64,000 bases of DNA from Hymenobacter jeongseonensis (GCF_015694725.1 NZ_JADQDQ010000007.1:186001-250000), one strand, 5' to 3'; counted from the first letter of the stretch, positions 12,431 to 21,262 are shown. Translations and numbers: made by a program. The notes: generated by a model not told the origin, from the letters alone.

Positions 12431-12823
12431 CTAAACGCGACGACGCTTGGGGGGGCGGCAGCCGTTGTGCGGCAGCGGCGTTACGTCGCGGATGGTGGTC
12501 ACCTCAATACCCACGTTGCCGAGGGCGCGGATGGCCGACTCACGGCCCGAACCCGGACCTTTAACGAATACTTCGGCTTTGCGCATGCCCAGGTCGTGGG
12601 CTACTTTACCGCAGTCGCTCATCGCCATTTGGGCAGCGTAGGGCGTGTTTTTCTTCGAACCACGGAAGCCCATTTTGCCGGCCGAAGCCCACGAAATAAC
12701 TTGACCGTTGTTATTGGTGATGGAGATGATGATGTTGTTGAACGAGGCACGGATGTGTACCTGGCCAACCTGCTCCACCACGACAACGCGCTTCTTGGCT
12801 TTGTCTTTTCTTTTTTGTGCCAT
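12431..12823 (-). CDS. rpsK: Ribosomal protein S11
   Basis: 30S platform protein, 130 residues. Diagnostic segments are [20 protein letters not shown], the glycine-rich [13 protein letters not shown], and the C-terminal [13 protein letters not shown]. That last segment contains the Asn-Gly that is an isoaspartate site in E. coli S11. It lies between rpsM and rpsD in the standard order. Confidence 0.98.
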   Translation of the reverse strand: MAQKRKDKAKKRVVVVEQVGQVHIRASFNNIIISITNNNGQVISWASAGKMGFRGSKKNTPYAAQMAMSDCGKVAHDLGMRKAEVFVKGPGSGRESAIRALGNVGIEVTTIRDVTPLPHNGCRPPKRRRV

Positions 12824-12851
12824 TTGGTTATCGCAAAAAATGCGGGAGGTG

Positions 12852-12897
12852 TTGGCGCTGGCCGCGCAAGTGTATTACTCGCAGCCGCCAGCGCCGA
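12852..12897 (-). other. Inverted repeat between rpsM and rpsK
   Basis: GGCGCTGG (12854-12861) pairs with CCAGCGCC (12888-12895), extendable by a G-U and an A-U pair, with a 26-nt loop. It occupies most of the 87-bp rpsM-rpsK spacer. No T-run follows. Confidence 0.4.
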
Positions 12898-12910
12898 TTC
12901 CCGTGTGAGA

Positions 12911-13288
12911 TTATTTGGTTGCCTTCTTCTTGCCGGCCACCGTCTTCCGCTTGCCCTTGCGGGTACGCGAGTTGTTCTTGGTGCGCTGACCACGAACTGG
13001 AAGGCCTTTGCGGTGACGCAAGCCACGGTAGCAACCAATGTCCATCAAACGCTTGATGTTGGTGGTTACTTCCGAGCGCAGAACGCCCTCGGTCTTGTGC
13101 TCAGCAGCAATGATGGCACGGATAGCGCCCGACTCCTCGTCGGTCCAGTCCTTTACCTTCTTGTTGATGTCAACCCCGGCTTTCACCAGAATTTTCTGAG
13201 AATTGCTCCGGCCAATGCCAAAGATATAAGTCAGGGCGATTTCGCCGCGCTTGTTGTCCGGGATATCAACCCCTGCGATACGAGCCAT
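12911..13288 (-). CDS. rpsM: Ribosomal protein S13
   Basis: 30S head protein contacting the P-site tRNA and the 50S subunit. 125 residues, starting [19 protein letters not shown], with [20 protein letters not shown] and the [20 protein letters not shown] motif before a basic tail ([15 protein letters not shown]). First gene of the alpha cluster, downstream of rpmJ. Confidence 0.98.
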   Translation of the reverse strand: MARIAGVDIPDNKRGEIALTYIFGIGRSNSQKILVKAGVDINKKVKDWTDEESGAIRAIIAAEHKTEGVLRSEVTTNIKRLMDIGCYRGLRHRKGLPVRGQRTKNNSRTRKGKRKTVAGKKKATK

Positions 13289-13314
13289 TTTGTGTGGTTA
13301 TGTGTTTGCGGACA

Positions 13315-13386
13315 GAAACCCGGCAACTGCTTGGAAGGCGGGAAGAAGGATTAACCAACTCCTCAGTACCCAAGGTTCCGGGGTTC
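13315..13386 (-). other. Two-step hairpin between rpmJ and rpsM
   Basis: Outer arms 13315-13323 and 13378-13386 pair over 9 positions with one A-G mismatch. An inner CTTGG (13330-13334) pairs with CCAAG (13370-13374). It fills the 108-bp spacer between rpmJ and rpsM. No promoter consensus or T-run is visible. Confidence 0.4.
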
Positions 13387-13396
13387 TAAAATAGGA

Positions 13397-13513
13397 TTAA
13401 CCCTGGCGTTGCTTAAAGCGGGGGTTTTTCTTGTTGATGACGTAGAGCTTGCCATTACGGCGGACCAATTTGCAGTCCACGCTACGCTTTTTCACCGAGG
13501 TTTTTACTTTCAT
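13397..13513 (-). CDS. rpmJ: Ribosomal protein L36, zinc-free form
   Basis: A 38-residue ORF opening [20 protein letters not shown] and ending PRFKQRQG, as L36 does. It sits exactly where rpmJ belongs, between infA and rpsM. The canonical form binds zinc through Cys-x2-Cys, a third Cys and a His. Here only the second Cys (C14) survives; the other positions are Ser, Asn and Phe. It is therefore a C-minus paralogue that should not bind zinc. Confidence 0.95.
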   Translation of the reverse strand: MKVKTSVKKRSVDCKLVRRNGKLYVINKKNPRFKQRQG

Positions 13514-13534
13514 GACCTGTGAAGGAAAACGGGT

Positions 13535-13753
13535 TTATTTATAACGATACTTGATGCGGCCCTTCGACAAGTCGTAGGGAGACATTTCCAGTTTCACCTT
13601 GTCGCCGGGCAGAATCTTAATGTAGTGCATCCGCATCTTGCCCGAGATGTGGGCAATCAACTGGTGGCCGTTTTCCAATTCCACGCGGAACATGGCGTTG
13701 GAAAGGGCTTCGAGGATGGTACCGTCCTGCTCAATCGAGGCTTGTTTTGCCAT
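13535..13753 (-). CDS. infA: Translation initiation factor IF-1
   Basis: 72 residues, the standard length, forming a single S1-like OB fold. [40 protein letters not shown] and [20 protein letters not shown] match IF-1, which binds the 30S A site during initiation. It lies between map (5 bp upstream) and rpmJ. Confidence 0.98.
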   Translation of the reverse strand: MAKQASIEQDGTILEALSNAMFRVELENGHQLIAHISGKMRMHYIKILPGDKVKLEMSPYDLSKGRIKYRYK

Positions 13754-13758
13754 AAGGG

Positions 13759-14544
13759 CTACTGCTGCAATGCTTTTTCTATGTACTCAAAGGAGGTGAG
13801 AATCTCCGCCTTATCTTTTCTAACTACTACGGTGTGCTCGAAGTGAGCTGAAGGCTTACGGTCCTTAGTGCGGATAGTCCAGCCATCCGCTTCCTGTACC
13901 ACGTCCTTCTTGCCCAGGTTCACCATTGGTTCAATGGCAATCACTAACCCGGTTTGCAAGAGCGGCCCGGAACCCCGTTTGCCGTAATTCGGCACCTCGG
14001 GCTTCTCGTGCAACTTAGCGCCAACTCCGTGGCCAACCAGCTCACGCACCACCCCGTAGCCCATCGGGGCCACATGGTTCTGGATTGCAAAGCTAATATC
14101 GCCCACGCGGTTACCACTCACAGCTTGTTCAATGCCTTTGTACAGCGCTGCTTTGGTTTCCCGCAGCAGAGCCAATACTTCCGGCTCTACCTCCCCGATT
14201 GAGTAGGTATAAGCACTGTCTGAATGAAAACCATTAAGAAAAACCCCACCATCCACCGTCAAGATATCGCCACTTTTGAGGGGCTCATCGGTAGCGAACC
14301 CGTGCACCACCACCGAATTCGGTGAAAGGCACAGGCTGAAGGGAAACTTATTATAACCTTTGAAAGAAGGTACCCCGCCGTGGTCCCGGATGAATTCTTC
14401 CGCACGCTTGTCAAGCTGTCGCGTCGTTACTCCTTCCTTCACCATGCCCGCGACTTCGCCATGGGCCTTAGCCAGCACCAAGGCGCTGGCCCGAATAAGG
14501 TCAATCTGTTCTTCGGTTTTATACTGAATGCTTCCGCTTGCCAT
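13759..14544 (-). CDS. map: Methionine aminopeptidase, type I
   Basis: Removes the initiator Met from nascent proteins. 261 residues. The five metal ligands are visible: Asp in ILTVDGG, Asp in [10 protein letters not shown], His in ELVGHGVG, Glu in VIAIEPM, and Glu in AHFEHTVVV. The substrate-pocket His is in NSVVVHGF. It starts 7 bp after the secY stop and is followed by infA, so it is co-transcribed with ribosomal genes, a common arrangement. Confidence 0.97.
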   Translation of the reverse strand: MASGSIQYKTEEQIDLIRASALVLAKAHGEVAGMVKEGVTTRQLDKRAEEFIRDHGGVPSFKGYNKFPFSLCLSPNSVVVHGFATDEPLKSGDILTVDGGVFLNGFHSDSAYTYSIGEVEPEVLALLRETKAALYKGIEQAVSGNRVGDISFAIQNHVAPMGYGVVRELVGHGVGAKLHEKPEVPNYGKRGSGPLLQTGLVIAIEPMVNLGKKDVVQEADGWTIRTKDRKPSAHFEHTVVVRKDKAEILTSFEYIEKALQQ

Positions 14545-14551
14545 GATTGGT

Positions 14552-15871
14552 TTACGAGGCCACCGAAATAGGCTGGGCTGTGCGACCGCGCAGCTTGCCT
14601 GATTTCATCATGCCATCGTAGTGTTGCATGAGTAAGTAGCTCTGCACTTGGTTTACCGTATCAAGCACCACACCCACCATAATGATGAGCGATGTACCGC
14701 CATAGAAAGCCGAGAAAGGACGCGTAACGCCAAGCAACAAAGCAATAGCAGGGAAAATTGCAATCAGTGCAAGAGCAACAGCACCGGGCAGCGTAACACG
14801 GGTCAGGATTTCATCGATGAATTCCGACGTATCCCGACCTGGCTTCACACCTGGCACAAAGCCCCCGCTACGCTTCAGGTCATCGGCAATCTGGTTAGGA
14901 TTGACGCTGATGGCTGTATAGAAGTAAGTAAAGATGATGATGAGCAATGCAAAAGTCAGATTGTACTGCCACGACGTGTAATCCGAGAACTTCACACCGA
15001 TGTAGCTTGCCATGTCGCTCTGGTTTTGCCATACCGAAGCCACAATGGCCGGCACGAACATCAACGACTGAGCGAAAATGATGGGCATTACTCCAGCCGC
15101 ATTCACCTTGAGGGGAATAAACTGACGCTGGGCATCCAACTGCGTAGTACCGCCTACCTGCTTGGCATACTGCACCGCAATACGACGAACAGCCTGGGTT
15201 AGCACGATTACGGCCATCACGACAAGGAACAGAACCACCATTTCCAGAAGGAAGATGAGTGACTTGTTAACTCCTTTCGCAACTGCCTCACCGATAATAG
15301 CACCGGGCAGACGCGACACAATGCCAATCATGATGAGCATTGATATACCGTTGCCGATGCCTTTATCCGTGATTTTCTCACCCAGCCACATGCAGAACAA
15401 TGTACCGGCTGTGATGATAATCATGGTCGACACGGTGAAGAACGTGCCCGGATTGATGATGGCATCCGCGTTGATGGTAGCAATAAAGCCAACCGACTGA
15501 GCCAACACAATTGGGATTGTGAGAATGCGCGTGTACTGATTGATTTTCTTACGGCCCGACTCTCCCTCCTTCTGCAATTTCTGGAAGTAAGGAACAGCAA
15601 TAGTGAGCAGTTGCAACACAATGCTGGCGGAGATGTACGGCATGATGCCCAACGCGAAAATGGACGCGTTGCTGAATGCACCTCCGAGGAGGGTATCCAG
15701 AATGCCAAACAAACCTTCGGCACCCGTCTTAAGGCGAGTCGGGTCTACACCCGGCAACACCACGTAAACGCCGAGGCGATAGATGGCAATGAAGAAAAGC
15801 GTATTGAGGATTCGCGTACGCAAATCCTCAATACGAAAGATGTTCTTTATCGACTCGATAAACTTATTCAT
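14552..15871 (-). CDS. secY: Protein translocase subunit SecY
   Basis: Pore of the Sec translocon in the inner membrane. 439 residues with about ten hydrophobic helices. Characteristic segments are LFFIAIYRLGVYVVLPGVD (TM1), FSNASIFALGIMPYISASIV (plug/TM2), GEKITDKGIGNGISMLIM, and the cytoplasmic loop FIPLKVNAAGVMPIIFAQSL. It lies between rplO (15 bp) and map (7 bp). Confidence 0.98.
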   Translation of the reverse strand: MNKFIESIKNIFRIEDLRTRILNTLFFIAIYRLGVYVVLPGVDPTRLKTGAEGLFGILDTLLGGAFSNASIFALGIMPYISASIVLQLLTIAVPYFQKLQKEGESGRKKINQYTRILTIPIVLAQSVGFIATINADAIINPGTFFTVSTMIIITAGTLFCMWLGEKITDKGIGNGISMLIMIGIVSRLPGAIIGEAVAKGVNKSLIFLLEMVVLFLVVMAVIVLTQAVRRIAVQYAKQVGGTTQLDAQRQFIPLKVNAAGVMPIIFAQSLMFVPAIVASVWQNQSDMASYIGVKFSDYTSWQYNLTFALLIIIFTYFYTAISVNPNQIADDLKRSGGFVPGVKPGRDTSEFIDEILTRVTLPGAVALALIAIFPAIALLLGVTRPFSAFYGGTSLIIMVGVVLDTVNQVQSYLLMQHYDGMMKSGKLRGRTAQPISVAS

Positions 15872-15886
15872 TGCCGAAGGTAGGCT

Positions 15887-16336
15887 TTAGAGCGTTACGG
15901 CTTTGCCGCCGGCCTTCTCAATGGCTTCTACAGCCGACTTTGAGAATGCATGGGCGTGAACCTCCAAGGCAGTGGTTACTTCACCACGACCGAGGATTTT
16001 GATTTTGGCATTTTTCGAAACCAGACCGTTGGCGATGAAGTAAGCGGCATCCATGGTGGTGGCGCTGTTCTTCTCGAGCAGGGTAGCAAGCGCATCAAGG
16101 TTGATGGCTTTATACTCTACACGGTTGATGTTGGTGAAGCCAAACTTAGGCACACGGCGCTGGAGGGGCATCTGGCCACCTTCAAAGCCGGACTTGCGCT
16201 TGTAGCCCGAACGCGACTTGGCGCCTTTGTGACCACGGGTCGACGTGCCACCGCGCGTGGAGCCTTCGCCCCGGCCAATCCGCTTCTCGTTTTTAGTCGA
16301 GCCGTAGGCGGGCGATAAATTGCTGAGATTGAGCAT
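15887..16336 (-). CDS. rplO: Ribosomal protein L15
   Basis: 50S assembly protein, 149 residues. The Gly/Arg-rich N-terminus KRIGRGEGSTRGGTSTRGHK and the FEGGQMPLQRRVPKFGF motif identify it. The C-terminal domain ends HAFSKSAVEAIEKAGGKAV. It follows rpmD by 13 bp. Confidence 0.98.
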   Translation of the reverse strand: MLNLSNLSPAYGSTKNEKRIGRGEGSTRGGTSTRGHKGAKSRSGYKRKSGFEGGQMPLQRRVPKFGFTNINRVEYKAINLDALATLLEKNSATTMDAAYFIANGLVSKNAKIKILGRGEVTTALEVHAHAFSKSAVEAIEKAGGKAVTL

Positions 16337-16349
16337 GACGATAATAGTC

Positions 16350-16529
16350 TTACAGTTCGGTTACTTCTAGCAGGTGCTTCACGCTGTTCACCATGCCCAT
16401 GATGGACGGGTTTACTTCGTGCTGCGCGGTGCTGTTCATTTTGTTCAGGCCGAGGGACTGAACGGTGCGCTTTTGACGCTCGGGGCGGTCAATGGCGCTG
16501 CGCACGAGCTTTACTTGAATTTGTGCCAT
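16350..16529 (-). CDS. rpmD: Ribosomal protein L30
   Basis: A 59-residue ORF from ATG 16529 to TAA 16350. It reads MAQIQVKLVRSAIDRPERQK, then TVQSLGLNKMNSTAQHEVN, and ends VKHLLEVTEL, all typical of bacterial L30. It sits between rpsE (5 bp) and rplO (13 bp) as expected for the spc operon. Confidence 0.96.
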   Translation of the reverse strand: MAQIQVKLVRSAIDRPERQKRTVQSLGLNKMNSTAQHEVNPSIMGMVNSVKHLLEVTEL

Positions 16530-16534
16530 GTCAA

Positions 16535-17110
16535 TTAACCGTTAAAAACGCGGGCAAGAGAGATACCACGTGCCTGTGCGATTTGCAACGGGTCACGCAT
16601 TTTGGCCAAGGCAGCAAAGGTAGCCTTTACCACGTTGTGGGGGTTCGACGAGCCTTTCGACTTCGCCAACACATCCTTGATACCAGCGCTCTCGAACACG
16701 GCGCGCATTGCACCGCCGGCGATTACACCCGTACCAGCCGCTGCGGGCTGGATGAGCACGAAACCACCTCCGTAGCGGCCTTCCATGAGGTGAGGAACGG
16801 TGTGCTTGTACATGGGTACTTTCACTACGTTCTTCTTAGCGTCGTCAATGCCTTTGGCAATGGCGTCAGTTACTTCGTTGGCTTTGCCGAGGCCGTAGCC
16901 TACATTGCCGTTGCCGTCGCCTACTACCACGATGGCAGAGAAGCTAAAGCGGCGACCGCCTTTCACCACCTTCGCTACGCGGTTGATGGCTACTACTTTT
17001 TCTTTGAAGTCGGAATCAGCCCCCATGCGGGAGTTGTCCTTGTTCCGGTCGCGGTCGTTGCTGCGCTGACGGTCTCCGCCAGGACGATTAGTGTCGCGTT
17101 CTTGCGCCAT
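16535..17110 (-). CDS. rpsE: Ribosomal protein S5 with hydrophilic N-terminal extension
   Basis: 30S protein important for decoding fidelity. 191 residues. The family core starts near residue 35 with [20 protein letters not shown], which contains the Lys-Gly-Gly loop linked to spectinomycin binding in E. coli. [17 protein letters not shown] and [19 protein letters not shown] follow. Residues 1-34 form a charged, Arg/Asn/Asp-rich extension not present in E. coli S5. Confidence 0.97.
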   Translation of the reverse strand: MAQERDTNRPGGDRQRSNDRDRNKDNSRMGADSDFKEKVVAINRVAKVVKGGRRFSFSAIVVVGDGNGNVGYGLGKANEVTDAIAKGIDDAKKNVVKVPMYKHTVPHLMEGRYGGGFVLIQPAAAGTGVIAGGAMRAVFESAGIKDVLAKSKGSSNPHNVVKATFAALAKMRDPLQIAQARGISLARVFNG

Positions 17111-17116
17111 GATAGT

Positions 17117-17467
17117 TTAGAAATTGAGGCCGCCTTCGCGAGCACCTTCAGCCAATGATTTAACGCGACCGTGGTAGAGGTAACCTGAGCGGTCAAACAC
17201 CACTTTGGTAATACCCTTCTCCAGAGCAACGGCGGCAACCTGCCGACCTACGGCGGCGGCCAAAGCCACGCCATTGCCGCCTTCGGCGGTTACTTTTTTC
17301 GACGTAGCAGCCGCCAGCGTGCGGCCGGTGGTGTCGTCGATAATCTGAGCGTAGATGCCCGTGTTGCTACGGAACACCGAGAGCCGCGGCCGCTCGGACG
17401 TGCCAGCCACCTTGGTACGGATGATGCGCTGAATCCGCTTGCGGCGTTGTGCCTTATCAAATGCCAT
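17117..17467 (-). CDS. rplR: Ribosomal protein L18
   Basis: 5S rRNA-binding 50S protein, 116 residues. [38 protein letters not shown] and the C-terminal [20 protein letters not shown] are diagnostic. It lies between rplF and rpsE with short spacers. Confidence 0.98.
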   Translation of the reverse strand: MAFDKAQRRKRIQRIIRTKVAGTSERPRLSVFRSNTGIYAQIIDDTTGRTLAAATSKKVTAEGGNGVALAAAVGRQVAAVALEKGITKVVFDRSGYLYHGRVKSLAEGAREGGLNF

Positions 17468-17476
17468 GATACGAAC

Positions 17477-18031
17477 TTATTTAGAGGCCGTTTTACCAGC
17501 TTTGCGACGGATGATTTCGCCCACGAAGCGTACACCTTTGCCTTTATAAGGCTCGACTTTACGCAACGAACGAATTTTAGCGGCTACCTGACCCAGGAGC
17601 TGATTGTCGATGCTGTTGAGCGTGACAATCGGGTTTTTGCCTTTTTCGGTAACGGCTGTAGCAGTTACCTCTTTCGGCAGAGCAATGAAGATGTTGTGCG
17701 AGAAGCCCAAAGCCAGCTCCAGCGTGGTGCCAGCCAAAGATGCTTTATAACCTACACCTACCAGCTCCAGCTTCTTCTCGAAACCGTTGCTTACACCTTG
17801 CACCATGTTGTTGATGAGCGAGCGGTACAGGCCGTGCATGGCCTTGTGGCGCTTCTGCTCCGTGGGACGGGTTACCGTGAGGGTACCGTCTTCGATGGCA
17901 ACGTTGATGTCGCGGTCCACTTGCGTGGTTAGCGTGCCCTTTGGGCCTTTCACCGTTACCACGTTGTCTTTCTCAACCGAAATAGCGACCCCGGTAGGGA
18001 CGGAAATCGGCAGTTTACCAATACGTGACAT
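17477..18031 (-). CDS. rplF: Ribosomal protein L6
   Basis: 50S stalk-base protein, 184 residues, made of two L6 folds. MSRIGKLPISVPTGVAISVE, the mid-protein LELVGVGYKASLAGTTLELA, and the C-terminal EPYKGKGVRFVGEIIRRKAG are family signatures. It follows rpsH by 27 bp. Confidence 0.98.
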   Translation of the reverse strand: MSRIGKLPISVPTGVAISVEKDNVVTVKGPKGTLTTQVDRDINVAIEDGTLTVTRPTEQKRHKAMHGLYRSLINNMVQGVSNGFEKKLELVGVGYKASLAGTTLELALGFSHNIFIALPKEVTATAVTEKGKNPIVTLNSIDNQLLGQVAAKIRSLRKVEPYKGKGVRFVGEIIRRKAGKTASK

Positions 18032-18058
18032 AATTGAGTTAGCTAAAGCGGTTCCGGA

Positions 18059-18457
18059 TTAGTACACGTAGCACAGCACCTCGCCGCCCACGTTCTCGGT
18101 TTTGCACTCTTTCTCCGTCATCACACCCTTCGAGGTGGAGATGATGGCGACACCCAGGCCGCTGAGGACACGGGGCAGGTTGTCGGCGGCCACGTACTGA
18201 CGCAAGCCGGGCGTCGAAACGCGCTGCAGCTTGGTGATGGCGGGGGCCTTCGTGGTCGGGTTGTACTTCAGAGCAATTTTGATGGTGCCCTGAACCGATG
18301 AATCATCAAAACGGTAGGACTGAATGTAGCCCTTGTGGTAAAGCACTTTCGTGATTTCCTTTTTGATGTTGCTGGCCGGGATTTCTACCACCCGGTGGTT
18401 CGCCTTGATGGCGTTGCGTACCCGGGTCAGGTAGTCGGCAATGGGGTCAGTGTTCAT
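18059..18457 (-). CDS. rpsH: Ribosomal protein S8
   Basis: 30S primary-binding protein of the 16S central domain and, in E. coli, translational repressor of the spc operon. 132 residues. MNTDPIADYLTRVRNAIKAN opens it and GLGVAIISTSKGVMTEKEC lies near the C-terminal NVGGEVLCYVY. Unusually, it is not preceded directly by rpsN. A 920-bp insertion with its own terminator and promoters separates the two, so rpsH is the first gene of its transcription unit here. Confidence 0.98.
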   Translation of the reverse strand: MNTDPIADYLTRVRNAIKANHRVVEIPASNIKKEITKVLYHKGYIQSYRFDDSSVQGTIKIALKYNPTTKAPAITKLQRVSTPGLRQYVAADNLPRVLSGLGVAIISTSKGVMTEKECKTENVGGEVLCYVY

Positions 18458-18490
18458 TATTTAGTAAATACGTCCGCTTTTTTCGGAGCG

Positions 18491-18521
18491 CAAAGATAAG
18501 AAAATTTCGCCGGGTGCCCAA
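18491..18521 (-). promoter_or_regulatory. Promoter P2 of the rpsH-secY-rplQ unit
   Basis: On the minus strand TTG (18521-18519), a 20-bp spacer, then TATCTTTG (18498-18491) match the Bacteroidota -33/-7 consensus. The -7 element ends 33 bp before the rpsH ATG. Confidence 0.7.
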
Positions 18522-18638
18522 CGGGACCAACGAAATTTCGGTTAAGACTACTTGGCACGTCCGGCGACGGTCCGGCCAATGGTTTCTTTTGGCAACCTGC
18601 CAAATGGTTTTGAGGCAAGCCTCAGGGTTTTGGGAGTG

Positions 18639-18669
18639 CAAAGGTAGCAGGCTTACAGGGCTTTTGCAA
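18639..18669 (-). promoter_or_regulatory. Promoter P1 of the rpsH-secY-rplQ unit
   Basis: On the minus strand TTG (18669-18667), a 20-bp spacer, then TACCTTTG (18646-18639). Transcripts from here would carry a leader of about 175 nt that includes the small hairpin TGAGGC-AA-GCCTCA at 18611-18624. Confidence 0.65.
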
Positions 18670-18792
18670 GGGGAGCGTGGAAATTCCTTTTGCACAGACC
18701 AGTATACTTAGGCTTCAATTAATTGACTCCCCTACCCACCCGGCGCGCACCTGGATAAACTTGGAGTGGCAGAAGGCTCGGCAGATACTTGG

Positions 18793-19245
18793 TTATAAAT
18801 TTCTCTTTGCCCTTTTTGACTCCATTGAATCAATGAATGCTTTTCGACCCGTATCAAAATCACTCAGATTTATCCTCACGTATTTTCCATTTGGCAGAAT
18901 CCACAAGGTGTCGCTGACCACTCCAGGTCCTTGGCTTATGGACGCGGGTGTCTCAAAACTGATGCAGCCCTGTCGTAATGTAAGAGTATCACCCCTAGCT
19001 TTAAGCTTTAAGCTATGGTGACCCTGATAACTTTAAAGAAACAGTTGATTATTCACTTCTCGAATGCCTAACCAATTATTCATCCAACTAGGATTAAATC
19101 CTCCGAACCGATTCTTCTTAGGTGCAGGCGTTACCCTTTGCCATCCATCAATAATGTCTGCTTTATATATTCTCGATTCTTTTTTAACACAACTGAATAA
19201 GATACTACTTGTGCTGAGAAGCATGCATAACATAATGAGCTTCAT
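18793..19245 (-). pseudogene. Lipoprotein gene interrupted by an in-frame TAA
   Basis: From ATG 19245 the frame encodes a lipoprotein signal (MKLIMLCMLLSTSSILFSC, lipobox LFSC, Cys19) and 51 more residues, then meets TAA at 19035-19033. The same frame continues open for 79 more codons to TAA at 18795-18793. That continuation reads like real protein (for example GDTLTLRQGCISFETPASI and SDTLWILPNGKYVRINLSDF). One base change (TAA to CAA) would join both parts into a protein of about 150 residues. The region is more AT-rich than the ribosomal genes around it. The most likely reading is a recently broken lipoprotein gene; alternatives are a functional 70-residue peptide or a sequencing error. I do not recognise the family. 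Confidence 0.6.
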
Positions 19246-19317
19246 ATCAACAACATTACTTGATTTATATATAAAATTGGTTTCTCGAATAAAAAAGCAA
19301 TCTGATGTATAAAAGAA

Positions 19318-19358
19318 AAATCCCCAAGCCAAAGCTAAAAGCTTCAACTTGGGGATTT
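19318..19358 (-). terminator. Terminator after rpsN (end of the S10-spc first half)
   Basis: An 11-bp perfect stem (AAATCCCCAAG at 19318-19328 with CTTGGGGATTT at 19348-19358) encloses a second small stem (AAGCT/AGCTT). On the minus strand it is followed by TTTTTCTTTTAT. It lies 22 bp past the rpsN stop, so the operon is expected to end here. Confidence 0.85.
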
Positions 19359-19380
19359 AAACTTACATCGAAACCGGATA

Positions 19381-19650
19381 CTACCAGCTCGACTTGGTCA
19401 CACCGGGAATTTTGCCGGCGAGAGCCATTTCGCGGAAACGCACGCGGCTGATGCCAAACTTGCGCATGTAGCCGCGGGGGCGGCCGTCAATCATGTCGCG
19501 GTTGTGCAGGCGCACGGGCGAAGCGTTTTTGGGCAACTTGTCGAGACCTTCGTAGTCGCCGGCAGCTTTCAGAGCCTTGCGCTTTTCAGCGTAGCGGGCC
19601 ACGGTGGCAATGCGCTTGCGCTCCCGTGCTTTGATGGATTCTTTAGCCAT
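19381..19650 (-). CDS. rpsN: Ribosomal protein S14, zinc-independent type
   Basis: 30S head protein. 89 residues, starting [20 protein letters not shown] and ending [11 protein letters not shown], with [20 protein letters not shown] and [12 protein letters not shown]. It is the long form without CxxC zinc motifs. It follows rplE by 12 bp and, unlike in most genomes, is the last gene before a terminator. Confidence 0.98.
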   Translation of the reverse strand: MAKESIKARERKRIATVARYAEKRKALKAAGDYEGLDKLPKNASPVRLHNRDMIDGRPRGYMRKFGISRVRFREMALAGKIPGVTKSSW

Positions 19651-19662
19651 GAGTTCGGGAGA

Positions 19663-20217
19663 TTAAGCTTCTTTTTTAGCGTTGGCGAAAGGCATACCGA
19701 ACGCTTTGAGCAGCTCGTAGCTCTGCTCGTCGTTCTCGGCGGTGGTCACGAACGTAATGTCCATGCCCGAGATGCCTTTGATTTTGTCAATCGAGATTTC
19801 GGGGAAGATGATTTGCTCCTTCACGCCGAGCGTGTAGTTGCCACGACCATCGAACCCTTTATCGTTGATGCCTTTGAAGTCACGTACGCGGGGCAGGGCT
19901 ACCGTCAGGAGACGGTCCATGAACTCGTACATTTTTTCGCCGCGCAAGGTCACTTTTGCACCGATAGGCATACCTTCACGGAGCTTAAAGTTCGACACTG
20001 AACGCTTGGCGATGGTCGCAATGGCTTTCTGACCGGTGATGGTCGTCAGCTCTTCCACGCCGTTATCCACCAATTTCTTGTCGGCAACCGCCGCGCCAAT
20101 GCCGCGGTTGATGCAGATTTTGGTGACACGGGGTACCTGCATGATGCTCTTGAACTGGAATTTCTCCTGGAGCGCGGGTACGATGTCTTTGTTGTAAATG
20201 TCTTTGAGACGGGCCAT
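19663..20217 (-). CDS. rplE: Ribosomal protein L5
   Basis: 5S rRNA-binding protein of the central protuberance, 184 residues. [57 protein letters not shown] and the C-terminal [20 protein letters not shown] are diagnostic. It lies between rplX and rpsN in spc order. Confidence 0.98.
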   Translation of the reverse strand: MARLKDIYNKDIVPALQEKFQFKSIMQVPRVTKICINRGIGAAVADKKLVDNGVEELTTITGQKAIATIAKRSVSNFKLREGMPIGAKVTLRGEKMYEFMDRLLTVALPRVRDFKGINDKGFDGRGNYTLGVKEQIIFPEISIDKIKGISGMDITFVTTAENDEQSYELLKAFGMPFANAKKEA

Positions 20218-20231
20218 GATGCAGGGGGCAG

Positions 20232-20576
20232 TTACGCCGTTTTCTTGGCAGTGGCACGCTTGGCCTTAGCAGGAGCAGCCGGAGCTGCGGCCGCTGCAGC
20301 GCCTTTGCGCACACGCTCACCAGTGGTGGGGTTGATAGCCTGCACGTTGCTCACGTGCATGGGCGCCTCCATCTTGGTGATGCCGCCCTGGGGCGATTTG
20401 GCGCTCGGCTTGTTGTGTTTCGTCACCAGGTTCAAACCTTCAACGGTTACACGCTGGGTCACCCGGTTTACCGACTTGATAACGCCGGTTTTGCCACGCT
20501 CGTCGCCTGCAATCACCTTCACGGTATCGCCCGACTTTACGTGCAGTTGCACGGGGTCTGCTTTCTTGATAGCCAT
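20232..20576 (-). CDS. rplX: Ribosomal protein L24 with Ala/Lys-rich tail
   Basis: 50S assembly initiator protein, 114 residues. The KOW motif region reads [20 protein letters not shown], followed by [20 protein letters not shown]. The last 25 residues ([20 protein letters not shown] and three more) are a low-complexity tail beyond the usual length of about 105. Confidence 0.97.
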   Translation of the reverse strand: MAIKKADPVQLHVKSGDTVKVIAGDERGKTGVIKSVNRVTQRVTVEGLNLVTKHNKPSAKSPQGGITKMEAPMHVSNVQAINPTTGERVRKGAAAAAAPAAPAKAKRATAKKTA

Positions 20577-20579
20577 GGC

Positions 20580-20948
20580 TTAGAGTACTTCGGGGGCTAG
20601 GGATACGATTTTCATGAACTGACGCTCACGCAGCTCGCGGGCCACTGGGCCGAAGATGCGCGTGCCGCGGGGCTCGTCGTTGTTGTTGAGCAACACAGCA
20701 GCGTTGTCGTCGAAACGGATGTACGAACCGTCTTTGCGGCGTACTTCCTTCTTCACACGCACTACTACGGCCTTGCTCACGGTGCCTTTCTTGGCGTTGC
20801 CCGAAGGGATAGCTGACTTGATGGCCACCACAATCTTGTCGCCAACGCTGGCGTATTTCTTGCCCGTGCCACCCAAAACGCGGATGCAGAGGACTTCCTT
20901 AGCGCCGCTGTTGTCGGCCACCGTCAGGCGGGATTCTTGCTGTATCAT
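20580..20948 (-). CDS. rplN: Ribosomal protein L14
   Basis: 50S protein at the subunit interface. 122 residues, the standard length. [40 protein letters not shown] and [20 protein letters not shown] are signature stretches. It sits 9 bp after rpsQ. Confidence 0.99.
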   Translation of the reverse strand: MIQQESRLTVADNSGAKEVLCIRVLGGTGKKYASVGDKIVVAIKSAIPSGNAKKGTVSKAVVVRVKKEVRRKDGSYIRFDDNAAVLLNNNDEPRGTRIFGPVARELRERQFMKIVSLAPEVL

Positions 20949-20957
20949 CGAATTAGA

Positions 20958-21257
20958 TTATTTAGCGCGTTCAATAATTTCCACCAGGCGCCACCGCTTG
21001 GTTTTGCTCAGCGGGCGGGTGCTCATGATGAGAACCGTGTCGCCTTCGCCGCACTCGTTGTTCTCGTCGTGGGCGTGAAATTTCGTGGTTTTGGTCACGA
21101 ACTTGCCGTACATGGGGTGCTTTTGTTTCTGCACCACAGCCACGGTGATGGACTTGTCCATCTTGCTGCTTGTCACCTTACCGGTGATTTCCTTGCGCAT
21201 GTTGCGCGAGGCTTCAGCAGCAGCGGTTTGGTCTTGGGTTGTTTCGTCGGTTGCCAT
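20958..21257 (-). CDS. rpsQ: Ribosomal protein S17 with acidic N-terminal extension
   Basis: 30S primary-binding protein. 99 residues. The family core begins at residue 20 ([20 protein letters not shown]) and includes [20 protein letters not shown] and [12 protein letters not shown]. Residues 1-19 are Asp/Glu/Ala/Thr-rich. The true start could be the internal Met20 (ATG at 21200), which would give an 80-residue protein of normal size. I kept the longer form because it begins 5 bp after rpmC, as its neighbours do. Confidence 0.95.
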   Translation of the reverse strand: MATDETTQDQTAAAEASRNMRKEITGKVTSSKMDKSITVAVVQKQKHPMYGKFVTKTTKFHAHDENNECGEGDTVLIMSTRPLSKTKRWRLVEIIERAK

Positions 21258-21262
21258 CGGAA

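Larger units (their letters stand above)
18458..18792. other. Leader and promoter region upstream of rpsH
   Basis: 335 bp without a credible gene. It contains two tandem promoter matches (at 18639-18669 and 18491-18521) and a small palindrome, TGAGGCAAGCCTCA at 18611-18624. The leader may host S8 autoregulation, but I see no sequence proof of that. Confidence 0.6.

Noticed and set aside
18677..19021. A 114-codon plus-strand frame upstream of rpsH
   Set aside because: It is antisense to the second half of the interrupted lipoprotein gene, whose minus-strand translation is more protein-like.
18793..19245. Stop-codon readthrough or recoding as the explanation of the in-frame TAA
   Set aside because: TAA is not a selenocysteine or pyrrolysine codon and no recoding signal is visible; a nonsense mutation or sequence error is simpler.
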